From the NCBI GenBank assembly GCA_038503035.1, contig JAVSML010024367.1, positions 157,017 through 221,016 on the forward strand: DNA of 64,000 bases, given 5' to 3'. Source of the DNA: Crocodylus rhombifer. Taxonomy: Eukaryota; Chordata; Crocodylia; Crocodylidae. The position numbers and the translations under genes are program-made. Below are positions 24,114-36,966 of this stretch, piece by piece. The notes below the pieces were generated by a model, which saw nothing but the letters and a program-made list of their open reading frames with translations, did not search any database and was not told the DNA's origin. The number at the start of each line of letters is the position of its first letter. The first letter of the stretch is position 1.

Positions 24114-25139
24114 ATATCTATTGCTAATATTAGCACTGACACATGTATTTTACAAGTTGAAATGGTAGTCCAAGATAGTTAAATGTGTCTATCCATGGAA
24201 GAAGACTCGTAATTTTGTCTCAGCTTTTCATAGTAACTAATTTGATTATTTTGGTTCAATAGAGTTTGATCTATTTACAGGATTTAACAGTGAACTCAGG
24301 AAATGCTAAACCTTCTGTGTTAACAGAAGCTGTAAGAACCAGCATATTGGAAGCAGAACTTCTAAGTAGGTTTTCGGTATTTACCAACTGTCTGGTTTAT
24401 TATCAGGGGTCCTGTAATCAGGGACCTGAGGAAGAACGTCTTACATTGGGAAGCTAGTCTAACTTTATCCCAACTACATACTTGATTCAACAAAAGACAT
24501 TACCCTAAGAAATTCTTGCCTCTCACATCAGATATAAAACTAATTTTCCACCATGTATTTCACATAATTAATGTCTAATGAGACCCACACCATTTTTCAA
24601 TTATATCTTTTCAATTATATCTTGAACAGATATCAAGTCACATATAGGCATCATACTTGTGAAATACATCAACCTCTTTTGGTTTCCTGTCATACTATAT
24701 GACTACAGCACTGGTCATGAGCTCCCTCAGGCCTGTGTGAACAAAACCCCATGGAATTACATTCAACTCCCTCTTTGCTTATGACATACCTCTACCTGCC
24801 CATAACTACAAACAATAGAAACTAGCTAATGGCTCTCTGCTCTCAGTCCATACTTCAGTTGTGGTGTTCCTTTTGACACCTCTCAGTGCCTTCTGCTATC
24901 CTTTCCTAACTCCACATCCCTGTCAGTGAGGGCCCTGAAAACTTCATGGAGCCATCACTCTGTGGACCCTGTCTTCATAGGCTTGTGTACTGATGGAACT
25001 ATTACAATAACTAGACATTCTTTATTTGTTCCAGTATACCTGAAACACAGAGGAGCTATTGAATGTTACCCACTCAGATTTAATGCAGTGAAAATACAGG
25101 ACTATAATGCATGTATGTACACTAACACGTTTAGGAAAG
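24114..25139. other. No gene recognised
   Basis: AT-rich sequence with short ORFs only. Confidence 0.5.
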
Positions 25140-27236
25140 CTACAGATTCATGGTCACCTTGGGGAGAGTGACCACCAATCAATCAAATTCACCATATGGC
25201 ATAGAGTAGGTAAGATAACTGGTAGGGTGGGCTCAGGAGCTTAGTCAATGATGCACTGCAGGATAAAAGTATTGGGAAGATGGGAGTCCAGGAAGGGTGG
25301 TCATTCCTAAAGAAAGTGATCTTTCGGTCACAGAGGGAGATGATTCCAGTGCAAGGGAAAGGGGGGAAGGGGCCAAAAAACTTCCTTGGCTAAACAGAGA
25401 AATCAAGGGGAGTCTAAGGGCAAAAAAGGAGGCATATATGTGGTGGAAGCAGGGGGAAGCTACCAAGGAGGAGTATACCTACTTGACCCGCACTTGCAGG
25501 GAGGCAGTCAGAAAGACCAAAGGAACTATAGAGCTGAGGCTGGCAACACAAATTAAAGACAACAAAGTGTCTTTTTTTAGGTATGTAGGGAGTAAAAGGA
25601 AGATGCAGGGCAAGATAGCACCCCTACTGAACAAGCAGGAGCAATTAGTGACTGACAGGGGGGACAAGGCTGATCTCTTCAATGAGTGATTTGCCTCAGT
25701 GTTCTTGAACAAGGGTCAAGATAAATCTCCTAATGGGTTCTTAGATGGCCAACTGTTGATGCTGACTTGGTGCAGTGTCATTTGGATGGACTAGATGTGT
25801 TTAAGTTGGCAGGCCTGGATGAGCTACATTTGACAGTACTGAAGGAATTGGCTGGTGTCATAGCAGAGCCACTGGCATGGCTGTTTGAGTGCTTATGGCA
25901 CTCAGGTCAGGTCCTGGAGGTCCCTATTTTCAAGAAGGGGAGGAAGAAGGACCCAAGTAATTATAGGCCAGTCAGTGTCACCTCCATCCTTGGAAAAGTA
26001 TTTGAAAAGATTATTAAGGATCATATTTGTGGGAGTCCAGTGGGAAAAATAATGCAGCAGGGCAACCAGCATGGATTTGTATCACATAGATTATGCTTGA
26101 CTAATCTGGTTTCATTTTATGACCAGGTCACAAAATGCTTAGATGAAGGAGTAGAGGTGGATGTTGTTTTCCATTAAGAGGCGGTGACTAAGATGTTTAT
26201 ACAGTCCAGTGGGTGGCATATTGAACCCAGAGAGTGGTAGTAGATGGGTCAGTATTGACCTAGAAGAAGGTGGGTAGTGGGATCCCTCAGGGCTCAGTCC
26301 TTGAACCTGTACTCTTCAATGTCTTCATCAGTGACTTGGATGTAGTTGTGAAGTGTGCTCTGTCCAAGATTTTAGGTGATACTAAATTGTGGGGTGAAGT
26401 GAACACTCCAGAGGGTAGAGAACAATTGCAGGCAGACCTGGACAGGTTGAAAAAGTGGACAGTACACAATAGGATGCAGTACAACAAGGACAAATGCAGA
26501 ATGCTGCACATAGGGTGCAAAAATATCTAGCAAACCTACTGGCTAGGAAATGCTCCTCTCAGCAGCACAGAAGCTGAAAGGGATCTTAAAGTCATAGAGG
26601 ACTCCAAGATGAACATGAGTCATAAGTGTGACGCAATCATTAGTAAAGCTAACCGCACTTTATCATGCCTCAGCAGATGCATGACAAATAGAACCAAGGA
26701 GGTGATACTTTCCCTCTACATGGCATTGGTCAGACTGCAGTTGGAGTACTGTGTCCAGTTTTGGGCACCATAAGAAGGATGTGGATAGCCTCAAGAGGGT
26801 CCAAAGGAGGGCCACTCGTATGGTTAAGGATTTACAGGCCAACCTCTGTGAGGAGAGATTAGGGCACCTGGACCTCTTCAGCCTCCACAAGAGAAGGCTG
26901 AGAGGTGATCTTGTGGCAACCTACAAATTCATTAGGGGGGGCACAGCAAAGTATCACAGATGCTCTGTTCACCAGGGCGCCTCTTAGGGTAACAAGGAAC
27001 AATGGTTACAAACTGACAGAGAACAGATTTAGGCTAGACATCATAGTAAAGGTGGCCAAAATTTGGAATGGGCTTCCAAGGGTGGTGCTATCTCCTACCT
27101 TGGGGGTCTTTAAGAGAAGGCTGGATAGGCATCTGGCTGGGGTCATCTGACCCCAGCACTCTTTCCTGCCTAGACAGGGGGTTGGCCTCGATGATCTGTT
27201 GAGGTCCCTTCCGACCCAAGCATCTATGAATCTATT
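25140..27236 (+). mobile_element. CR1 LINE, 2.1 kb, decayed pol
   Basis: The longest CR1 piece in the window. It runs from the end of the endonuclease region (EN-RT linker ORF at 25,297-25,689 with KLPWLNREIKGSLRAKKEAY) through RT blocks (NYRPVSVTSILGKVFEKI at about 25,960; GIPQGSVLEPVLFNVFISDLD at about 26,276) to the ORF2 C-terminus (LFSLHKRRLRGDLVATYKFI) and the 3' UTR ending TCTATGAATCTATTTT. Frameshifts and stops split the frame at least at about 25,690, 26,175, 26,530 and 26,940. The catalytic ADD is changed (ILGDTKLWG), so it is dead. The 5' part is missing. Confidence 0.92.
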
Positions 27237-27726
27237 TTCAAACCATTTGTAAAGACATATAAAGCATGGAGTCTTTTTATTCTTGTCATTTCTTCTTTTC
27301 TCTTACAATATATTCCACATCCTCTTTTTATAGCTTGATTATATCAGTCTTTTTTGGTATTAGTTTTCCCATAAGGAAGTTTATTTAAAGAGAATATTTA
27401 CTAATTCCCCCCCCTTCCGACTTCTGATTCCATTCAATAAAATGTGGTTCTATGCAGAAAAAGAGATCTATAAGTGACACCTTCCTATTTCTGGTTTCTA
27501 ATTAGGATTTAAACCACTGAATTAAAAAATTAACTTTCTTCTGTTTTTTTTTAATTCCTGTTAGCTGTGTTGACTCTCCAGTACTATTAGACAGAAGCCT
27601 GGATTATCTTCTGGGCCTACTTTGTCAGCAGATTTGTTAACTAAATTCCACAGATTCTGCTCCAATTTAGACATTCTGCTCTTACCTAAGAAAAGATAAT
27701 TAATTAGGTAAGTAATTGGATTACAG
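27237..27726. other. No gene recognised
   Basis: AT-rich sequence. Confidence 0.5.
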
Positions 27727-28369
27727 AAGGGGTTGGCAACCTTTGCTCCCATGGGCCACAGTATGCAGCCTGATAAGTTGTGAGTTCAGCAACAAAACTC
27801 TGGACACTCTTGTGTTGAACTACAGTTATTTATTATTATAATTATCTGAAATCACATCCATGGTGGATCTTAACAATTGCCCTCAGTACACATATGCGGA
27901 ACTTATACTTGGTCTGCCTCTGACTTGACCCAGTCCAGTCTTGTGGAGTAAGAGAAACTAAGAATGCCTCTGGCTCCTCTTGGCAGAGGAAATGGAGTTC
28001 CCAGAGCTGCAAAACTGCCACAAGCAAACTGAACCCTGCTATGCTAAACATGAGGCTTTGGCTTTAAAGGGTCTGTACAAGGAAAACACAATAAGACACA
28101 ACAAGACTCAACCTCCTGCCATGGGCGGCAAACCTCCACCCCCACAAAGTTTTTATTCTCACTGCAGATAAACAACTGCTCTGCAATGAGGGTAAACACA
28201 GGCACTAGAGCACAGCAGGTTGGGCTATGGAGAAGAGTGCTGCAGAGGGGTGAGAAGTTCAGCTGCCCATTCCCCTGTGTTGCCCTGGGCCAGGTTGCAC
28301 CTTCCCAGACTAGACCCAGCCTTTTCATAATCTGAATCCTGCCCATGAGTCACAGGTTACTGACCATTG
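27727..28369. mobile_element. Probable hAT MITE
   Basis: The left end AAGGGGTTGGCAACCTTTG and the reverse complement of the right end CAATGGTCAGTAACCTGTG are hAT-like inverted ends. The 8-base flanks (GATTACAG and CGTTATGG) agree only partly, so the duplication is weak. The interior is non-coding. Confidence 0.5.
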
Positions 28370-29385
28370 CGTTATGGGATTGATGAAAAGTAAATAAAGA
28401 CCAATTAGGCATGTAGCATCATTACAACTGGGGGAAGATATGTGAGTAGTGAACCACAATCTGGTTTTTAATGCCCGGTTTCCAGATATAAAACTGTTAC
28501 TGCATCATTGTCTTTGTTGTCAGCTTGGCATGTGTCTGGAAATCACTGAGAGATGCACAGAAAATGAAAAAATCCCCTTTTCAGAGTAATATTCCAAAGT
28601 ATAATTGTATTTAATTTATTTTATCTTTTTTCTTCTGGTTCTGGGCTTTGTCTCCAACCCTCGGTTATACTAATCACTTTAATTTTGGTCTTACTCCTTT
28701 CTCTCACTCTCTAATTAATGGATCTCTCTCATCTCCAACATGCACTCCTATCTAATCTCAATGCAAGTGAATGCCAGGAACTGAAAATCTATTTTTCTCC
28801 CTCCTTACTATCATTATGAGCAAAGTTCCATCAGGGCTAAGATCAGAAGATTTTTCCTCCCTACTATCCTTGCTTACAACCTTTCCTGCCCCTCCTGGAA
28901 CCCACCAACATCCCACAAGATAAAATAAAAAGTTAAATGTGCTTAGCTCCATAAAAAGTGAACAATATCCAACTTCACAGGGGCAGAGAGGAAGGAAAAG
29001 TTAGGCAGGCATAACAAGAGAAATCAGGGATCATAAATATATGCTGAATATGGGGCCCTGGGCAGCTATATAGTTCTCATATGCATTAAGCTATCTCCGT
29101 GTCTGTCTGTGGAACAGGCAATTCAAATGACTTGAAGGGAACTTGCCTCTTGTCTAGCCAGCAATAGTTTCATCTGAATAAGACAGCAGAATGAGGCCTA
29201 TTGCAATAGGTAAACAATGGTTCTATTGTGAACCATTTGGCAAAGAACAGTCCAATCAACAGATTACACACAGCTAAATACATATAGCTAAATACAACCT
29301 CACTTTACATCAATAAGTATTGTCCGAGACATCAATACACTTTAATCCACTGTACGTTGCTGCATCCAAGTGCACTTTTATCATC
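28370..29385. other. SUCNR1 downstream region / possible 3' UTR
   Basis: No ORF of interest. It contains the candidate poly(A) signals named under SUCNR1. Nothing else was recognised. Confidence 0.45.
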
Positions 29386-30327
29386 TCATTTTCTTCTAAT
29401 AGTCACTCTTTCTAAGAAGTGCCTTACTTTATTCATCAGCATCTCCCTGAAGTGATCACCCATTAGAAAATAAAAGACAGGGTTAATTGCACTATTTAAA
29501 AATGCAATAGGTCTTGTGATGATATAAATGGCATTGATGATGTCTTTTGTGCACTGAGATAGCTTCAAGGATTCTATGCGGGAGATAAGTCTGACATTGC
29601 GCATGATATGATAGGGAGTAAAGAGCAGCAAAAAAATGATCACTGCCATGGTGACTAAAGTAAGAGGTCTCTCAAGTGGCAGGGAACCATTGAGCTGCTC
29701 ATTATGGTTTCTAAGAAAAATAACCATCTTCCTGTAAAAGAAGCACATGACACAAAGAGGGATTAGAAATCCCAAAACAGTCAGGCACAAACTGTAGATC
29801 AAGCTTTCTTCTGGAACTCCGGAACTTGCATAATCCATGCATTCATTGTCATTGGCAGTAGATGCAATGAAGTTGATTATTGGCGACAGTTCAAATATAA
29901 CCAAGATCCAGATGCCAACAGAGATAACAACAGCCGTATTTCTCTTCTGTAGAAAATGGTCTCTGAATGGATATTTCATAAGGATATATCGATCGATACT
30001 GATAAAGGTAAGGAAAAGGATACTTGTGTACAGGTTGGCATGCAACAATACTCTATTGCTTTGGCACAGAATGTTCCCATGATTCCATTTTCCTGTTGAG
30101 TATTTTGTCACCAATATTGGAAGAGTGCAAAAAAATGCTAAGTCTGATAAGGACAGGTTGAACAGATAGATGTTGCTACTTTTCCATTTCTTCAGGCAGA
30201 AGATGTAGCCAAACACTACAATGCTATTTGCAATGATACCAAAAATCAACTCAAGGATGTACATGGTGGAAAGATAATACTTTTCTAGGATATTAATTAT
30301 CAAGCTGCTGTTTGTCTTATTCACATC
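29386..30327 (-). other. SUCNR1: SUCNR1 exon 2 coding part
   Basis: This exon carries 313 of the 314 inferred codons. Its 5' edge is set by a textbook acceptor: a T-rich tract of about 25 bases followed by TTTTCCAG directly before GATGTGAATAAG. The intron is phase 0. Downstream of the TGA, an ATTAAA lies about 40 bases away (complement of 29,341-29,346) and an AATAAA about 770 bases away (complement of 28,615-28,620); which is used as the poly(A) signal cannot be told. Confidence 0.9.
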
Positions 30328-33300
30328 CTGGAAAATAAAAAAAATAAAAAAATCAATTGAATGAAATGACAATTACATTGCAATCTCTGGTATTACAGCT
30401 GTGATAGCTATGTGGTCACTGACATGTCCTTTATCTCTTACAAGAGAACAACAAAACTCTGAGAGGTTACAGCCCTGGAAAAAATATTTCTTATGAATAT
30501 AGGCTCCTTATAAGAACAAGGTTTTGACACCAATTAGATGTAAGGTATGGCTACAAAAAGCAGGTAAATCCAGTACAATTTCTGTCTGGGTAAGAATTTG
30601 AGTAAGGACTTAGAACTGAAACATTAAGCGAAGTAGAAAGTTTTAAATAAAGCAGAATGCAAGCTTATGCTACCCTAAAGCAGTAAATGGTTAGAGAGAG
30701 GAGATGGAGATGGAAGAGAGGAAGATGAAAAATCTGGTTTTGTGATTAATATGCAACAGGGCGGGGGGCGAGGTATTTAAGAAATCATCTACTTTTGTAT
30801 CTGTGTTGCTTTATTCTCAAGTGTTACTCACTGATAGTGAGTCAAAAGGCAAAAGCCCATTGTTTCTTGCCCAAGACATCTGCCCAAACAAGGAATGAAA
30901 GAGTAGCACAAGACCGAACCACTGTAGTTTAAGAAAAGAGGAATATTGGGTGTTTTTGAAATCAAGAAAGATATTTGCTATGTGCTTTATGTTTTCACAC
31001 TAGTAAACTAATGATAGATAAACATCTTGTTACATATAATGTAGGTCTACATTTGCTTCTTAGGAATTTTAAGACATTATTAAAGAAATATAGATATCCC
31101 AGTACTTGCAGTTACATGGAGCATAATTTTACTGTTCTGTTACTCTATAATACAAATCAGTGCTAAACGTGTTATTCCAAACATTCTTTGTAGAAGTGCT
31201 GCTGTTGAAATTTAATGGAAAATTCACATACAAATCGGAGTCAGGCCACTTCCTTACTAAAGAGAACAGGAAGATAATAGTGAAAACATAAATAAGTTCA
31301 AAATAAAATTAACCTAGAAATTACAAGAACAAAGTTCACAAATAATCATCAATTCATAATTTGCCAAGAATTATATTCAGGTTTCTGTGTAGCATATTAA
31401 ACCATGAACAATTATTTGTATTACATAGTGCTCTGTTCTTGTTCTGTTGGGTGCTAAAAGTTTTAAAGGGCAGATTTGGAACTAAGAGCTTTCAGATAAG
31501 CCTGATTTCACTCATTTAACAATCATACAACTGTTTAATTGATGCAAATCAAAGGAAATTATATATTATATGAGGAGATTCTAACTGCCTTAATTCTGCT
31601 TTTTCACTCTCTTTGCCAAGCTGCAACAATACATTGTACAGCTTTTTAGTATATATCTAATTGCAAATAATTATTTTTAAATTCTCTGACAATACTAATG
31701 ATTTTCTAATCAGGTAAGAGTAATTGAGAGAGTTTATGCAGCTTATTTCACCAGCTGTTTAGTTTTTTTGGTTTTGGATTCAGCAAAATAACCATAATGA
31801 CACATGAGAAAAGGCTCTCATGAGACCCTTGTTAAATTCCAAGGATTGGGATGTTGTCTCATTTTGAAGAATATCAACCATCTCTCCTCCCAAAAAAACT
31901 GTAACTATACCTTGGGCTCAAAACCTGCCTTTAAAGAAAGTAGGCCATACCACACAGGTTACATACAGATGTTCGGAAACGTTACAGGGAAGTTTGATTG
32001 CTTTAAAAATGGTCACCTAATCTAACTTAGTTCAACCAAGTGTGGATCCTACACTTAAATTCCTAGTTAGGTCAATCTAAGTGTGAACTGTCCAGAAGCT
32101 CAAGAAATTTAGACCAGTCTAAAAATGACTGATGTGATCTAAGTTAACCCTGCCCCAGAGGTAATCTAATTTAGATTAGGTTTGGAGAGACCAATCTAAC
32201 TGAACTTCTATACAGTTCCCAGTACAGCTCCAGGGCTGGGAAAGCTCAGCCCCTAGCCCGTACACCCTCCCTGGCATTCAGTTATTTTTAGCCCTCTGGC
32301 CTCTCTCCCTACCCCCAGGTGGACAACCCCCCCGCTGGCCTGCAGACTAGGCAGCCTCCTCTTAGCCCACCAAACCGCACATCCCACAAGCTGCTCCTAG
32401 TGCCAGTTTACTAGCATTTGCCAGTGCCAGGAGCCAAGGAAGTAATTGAGAGTAGGGGAAGGACCAGGTGGCATGGGAGGGTGGTTGATTTGCCAGGGGG
32501 ATATTGTTCATCTGGGGGATGGAGTATCAGGAGGCTAAAAATAGCCCCTGGTCCTATGGAAGAGAGGGGCCCTCCCATCCCTGCAAGTCCCCTGTGGACC
32601 CTTGGACCCTTCAAGCTGCCTGATCCTTCCAAGCCCCACCAGTGAACTGTGCTAGCTCTTCCAATGCCCAGATCCCTCCTGTGGACCCCTGGACCCACTT
32701 CCCCCCCCCCCCAACCCCACCTGCAGACCCTGATTCCCACAATTCCTGCCCAGAGCCTGCTTGACCCCCTGATGCACCCAAGCTCCCCCCACTAGTTGCC
32801 CCATCCTGACTTACCTTAGATTGGGTGGCCATTTTTAACTAAATCTAACCTCCCTGAATGTATGCACCTGTGCCAGTGAGGACCAAGTACATCCACCCAG
32901 CACCCCAAGAGCCCCATTGAGCCCTGATGGAAAATGGCAGGGAACGATATGGGACAGGAGAAACTTTCCCGACGGAGAGGGTGAGCCTGGATCAGCACCT
33001 TGTGTCATCACACCACCACTTTTTAAGTACGCTGTCCATCTGGCTGTGCAGTGCCCAGCCAGTGATGTCAACCCTGCATGCCAACATACGGGGTTTAAAG
33101 TGCATGGGCATGGACAAAGTGCCAGGAAGAAGGCAGGGGGAAGCCAGCACCAGGCTGTGCATGCCTGGCTGCAGGAGATGCTGTTGAGTGTCAGAGTGAT
33201 GCACCACCCGTGGAGCTGAGTCCCCACCAAGGCAGGGGTAGGGGGGAATCAGGGTTCCCTTGTCTGTCCCAGAGGGGAGGACAGGAGGAGAGATATCCTG

Positions 33301-34821
33301 TTGTTTTGCTTGCATTCCTTTTTTGGGGTATTCTTTATTTTTTGCACTCTTTTTTTTTTTTACTCCTCATTTTCTTTGACTAAGACTTTCTGTGTGGAGG
33401 AGGAAGGGCCACTTCCTGACACAGAAAGTCCCAAAGAATCTTGCCCATGGAAAGGGACTGAAGGCCAGTGGTGGAGAAGTCACTGGACATGACAAGCTGC
33501 ATCCATAGGCATCTAACTGTAGGGCCAGACAGTGAATCTTCAGCTGCTGTAGAGCAAACGGAGAGATTCTGGTGTCTCCCAGTGCCAAAAACCCATCACT
33601 AAAAAAAGCAGCTCAGCACACATGGCAGCAGTGGGCACCACCAGAAACCACAGCCTGTCTGGCCAGAGCCGTGCTCTGGCTCTGGGCAGGCTCTGAGTGG
33701 CTGTCTCAGTGACACTGCTGCCCTGGGAAACCCCCAAGGTCCCAAGTAAGGCTGTTGGGGCCATCATAAGTGCTAGCCTAAGCCATGCCCACCCCACCCA
33801 GGTTCCTTTGCCATGTGCTGGAGTGTGTGTGCAGGAGTGTGCCCAAGGACAAATAACAGTGGCACAAATATCAGTTGCTATTTGTCCCACAGGAAATGTG
33901 TGCCTCTGAACGTGCGTGCTTGTGGGGATGTGCCCACAACGTGTTTACACTCTTACATACCTGCTTCATGGGCTTATCACAGGCAAAGGAAGAAGTTTTA
34001 GCCAAAGCATAGTTTTAAAATACTGACAGTATAGAAACATGGTGGGAAAATGAAATATTAGAAAACAGAATATAGATTATAATAGAAATGAAGCTAAATC
34101 TAATAGCTTCAAGGAGAGAAATTATATTTGTCTCAGAATCTATATATGAAACCCTGGAGATAAGAATGGAAGAGGAAGATGATATAATTATTTTTAAAGT
34201 TTTGTACACTTATGACATATATTGTGTTCATTCGGTTGATTATATAGCTAGTTGGTAGCAAGATAAATATTATAATAAGAAAAGAATTTAAAGGCAGGCT
34301 AACAGCTAAAATAAAATGACATGTTATATAACATAAAATAATATCCATCAACACACCAATAGAGATCTATTCCATTTTACTGTGACCAGCAATACTGCAT
34401 GCTGCTTTAAGCTTAGACTTTGCAATTCAAACAATTGGGAACAGCTAGAGAAATTTTGTTTGGAAAAAAGAGTATAAATAGAGCAATGTCTGCACACTCA
34501 ACAATCATTGGTATTTTCAATTTAAAAAAGAAAGTTAAAACACTGAAAACCTTATTGTGTCATGTAATAAGCAGTCTAATTAACCATCTTGAAATCAATT
34601 TGCAAGGTACAGATGATTCAAAAACAACAAAATATTTTTGATTTTTTTTGTATTGTTGATGCCATATAGTTAGGCATATCTTTTAGTTTGACCATTGTTC
34701 ACTAAGACACAATCTATATTAATTCCATCCTTTGTCATAATTACAACTGTAAAGAGTATAATTGTTTAGAAGTTAAAATAGGACATGAGAGTCTAATTCA
34801 CTATAGATTAGAACTTACCAT
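29386..34821 (-). CDS. SUCNR1: Succinate receptor 1 (GPR91), two-exon class A GPCR
   Basis: G-protein-coupled receptor of the plasma membrane that senses extracellular succinate. The coding sequence joins 34,821-34,819 (ATG only) to 30,327-29,386 (stop TGA), giving 314 residues. Seen: seven hydrophobic segments; two N-glycosylation sequons at residues 4 and 7; DRY at 113-115 after TM3; NPVFY in TM7; a TM3 cysteine (89) and an ECL2 cysteine (164) for the usual disulfide. Arg93, His97, Arg244 and Arg273 align with human Arg99, His103, Arg252 and Arg281, the known succinate-site residues. Long blocks such as ANLYTSILFLTFISIDRY match human SUCNR1 from memory. Human SUCNR1 is about 330 residues; this one is shorter, mainly at the C-terminus. 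The frame continues upstream of 30,327 to a Met at 30,372, but that stretch is an intron polypyrimidine tract, so I reject it as the start. No frameshift or stop interrupts the gene. Confidence 0.93.
30328..34818 (-). other. SUCNR1 intron 1
   Basis: This is a 4.49 kb intron with a GTAAGT donor and a CAG acceptor. It contains a MITE (31,953-32,872) followed by a GC-rich block to about 33,990. The GC-rich block ends in GGGGATGTGCCC at 33,932-33,943, resembling the terminus of the element at 5,965-7,572. The remainder is AT-rich with no ORF I can support. Confidence 0.75.
31953..32872. mobile_element. MITE with about 65 bp terminal inverted repeats
   Basis: The left end (CACAGGTTACATAC...) and the reverse complement of the right end (CACAGGTGCATACA...) align for about 65 bases, sharing AAAAATGG-CACC-AATCTAA. 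Both ends are flanked by CCA (31,950-31,952 and 32,873-32,875), consistent with a 3 bp target duplication. The interior is GC-rich and carries no transposase. The 3 bp duplication hints at a Harbinger-type element; the family is not established. Confidence 0.65.
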
Positions 34822-34935
34822 TCCAAGGAACAGGTATTGTCTTTTAGTAGGCACTCCTTAACCATGACTCGATGAATGCTTCTAAATCACCAGAGTGCAA
34901 GTATACAGCTGTCTCACCCTAATTTACATATCATG
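34819..34935 (-). other. SUCNR1: SUCNR1 exon 1 (5' UTR plus start codon)
   Basis: The exon ends in GGAATG followed at once by the donor GTAAGT (complement of 34,813-34,818), so the initiator Met is the only codon in exon 1. Reading back in frame, TAA occurs 13 codons upstream with no other ATG between, so this ATG is the only possible start in this exon. It has G at -3 and, after splicing, G at +4. The 5' edge is estimated at 25-30 bases below the TATA box and is not directly visible. A second ATG at 34,865-34,863 opens an overlapping upstream ORF. Confidence 0.72.
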
Positions 34936-34966
34936 CAGAGATGGCTAATGATTCGAGGTTATATAG
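34927..34966 (-). promoter_or_regulatory. Putative SUCNR1 core promoter
   Basis: The minus strand reads GCTATATAACC, a TATA box at 34,959-34,965, about 140 bases above the start codon. An octamer-like ATGTAAAT lies just downstream (complement of about 34,921-34,928). The distance to exon 1 fits a TATA-driven start near 34,930. Inference only; there are no transcript data. Confidence 0.45.
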
Positions 34967-36966
34967 CAACTTATTTGGCTTTGTGAATGTGTGGAAAGTA
35001 TTGCTGAAGAGGAAGATATTGCAAAACCTACTTTGAATCAAAAGCTGAAAAAAATAGTTTCTTGGAAAGACCTTATGTTATACAAATATAAACAGTATGT
35101 GTCAGCATAAACAGTACTAGAACTGTATTCATAACATTTGCTTTTTGCTTTACTACAATTATTTTTAAATGACTGTAAAATGCTGAAACACTCTTTACAA
35201 AAAGATTTAGCATTCAGTAATTTGTTTTTTTAAAAACAGGTTTAACATGAATCAAATATCAACTGTAGGAAAGTACAAAAGGTCTGATGTTGATCTGAGT
35301 CTAACCTTTTTCTCTCATTAATAAACAGACCTCGAGCAAATCAATTACTGTGCTTCAATCTTTCCCTCATGCAGGGAAGCCTCCTGCTTCATGAAGGTGT
35401 GAGAAGGATTTGAAATATTAATGTTGAAAAGTGTTTTGTTTGTTGAAAAATGGTACCCACATAGGAAGATTTCTTGAAAGACAAACTCCTGTATGTCCTG
35501 TGGCTAGGTTACCTTTAGTTTTCTAATCAACAACAGAACATTCAGTTCATTTACCAATAAAAACAAAGATAACAGATAAAACATACTAATGACATCAGTA
35601 TATTTATAGTAATTATACTTTAATTAAAGTCCCAAATCAAATACTATTTTGTGGTGTTGTTACAATCTGTGCAATTTCAACAGGGGAAAAAAACATTAAT
35701 CCTTTCAAAGCTCTCCCACCATCTTTTATGTTGTGTAATGTCATTGACCAGATTTCCAAAACCAGGCTCAAATATTCCTGCTACTGTAAAACAGGGAATT
35801 TACATTAAAATTAATCTGTCAAAGCCACTTGAAACCAGCAAATAATGGGTGCAAATGAGCATCTGCAGGACCTAGATCAGGAGTGGCATGTGCAAGCAGT
35901 TGCCACTTTGAAGGGGAAGGCACGGTGGTCTGGAGGCAAGGAGGTTTCAGGAGAGGGGCTAGCAGGTCTGGGAAAGAGGGTGTTCAAAATACCCCAATCA
36001 GGGTTGGAGGGATGTTAAAACAGTACAGCCTAGGGGCTTTCCCTTTCCCAGCCCCAGGGCTGTGCTATGAATTCTGCATTCATTTGTTAGTCTGGGCTAT
36101 TTAAGGTAAACCTTCTCCAGGTCAAGTTAGTCCCATGCTGACCTAATGTTAGTTCAGGATTCAGGTGAAGTCAGGGGCATCCATGCAGCTCAAAATAAGA
36201 GGGAGAAGGGCATACTGCTGTCATAGGCAGTTCCCTATTTCCTGCCTTCAAAAATATGAAGGCTTTTGCAGTTGCAAAGATAAGCTGCTTGCAAAAACTG
36301 AGACACATGAAAAACATACCCATAAGGAATGGATTAGCTCTATTCAGACTCCAAACTACAAAGCCTCACATAATGAATTAGGAAAAAGCAAATTAGGTTA
36401 GATAAATTAAAGGAAACATGATCACTAAAACCTAAAAGGAAACTATATTTAAACATAAAAAATACAATGGAGTTCCCTTTTTTCAAATTTTGAAAGCCTT
36501 CTTGCACTTTGGGGTGTCACTTGGAACATTAAAACTTCAAGAAAGGTTGTTGCTAGTTCCACTGAGTCTAGTACATGCTGGCAATGTAGGCTTAGTGCTC
36601 AAAGGTATTTAAGCATAATTCCTCTTCACATGATTGATGCCAATTGAATTCTCCCTATTTCATAAGGAACCTGAAGCATGGTACATTAATGGGCTGATTT
36701 CAATTTTGTTTGGGAACACCAGTGAACAGCCCACCAATTTGACCAGCTGCAGCATACGTTATCTGATGCTTTGGCCAGTTTGACATATAAAACACAAAAG
36801 AATCCAGCTTTAACCTGCTTCATATAGGTTTACTTCATCTCTCAACATTTAAATGGTACAGGCTAAATTTTAAATGAACATCATTAATTTTAAATTAACA
36901 TAAATATGTCTAAATGGGGTTTGTAATAGACAGCCACAGCACTGTGACCCCTTTCTGCTTTAATAG
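34967..36966. other. Region upstream of SUCNR1, no gene recognised
   Basis: AT-rich sequence. A GC-richer stretch at about 35,850-36,110 lacks defined ends. Regulatory elements of SUCNR1 may lie here but none is visible by eye beyond the TATA box. Confidence 0.45.

Noticed and set aside
30328..30372. Met at 30,372 as the SUCNR1 start (328-residue frame)
   Set aside because: The first 15 codons are the T-rich intron 3' end with a CAG acceptor. They encode a Phe/Ile run unlike any SUCNR1 N-terminus.
32411..33890. ORFs of 100-131 codons in the SUCNR1 intron
   Set aside because: They lie in a GC-rich repeat on both strands, with no splice or domain evidence.
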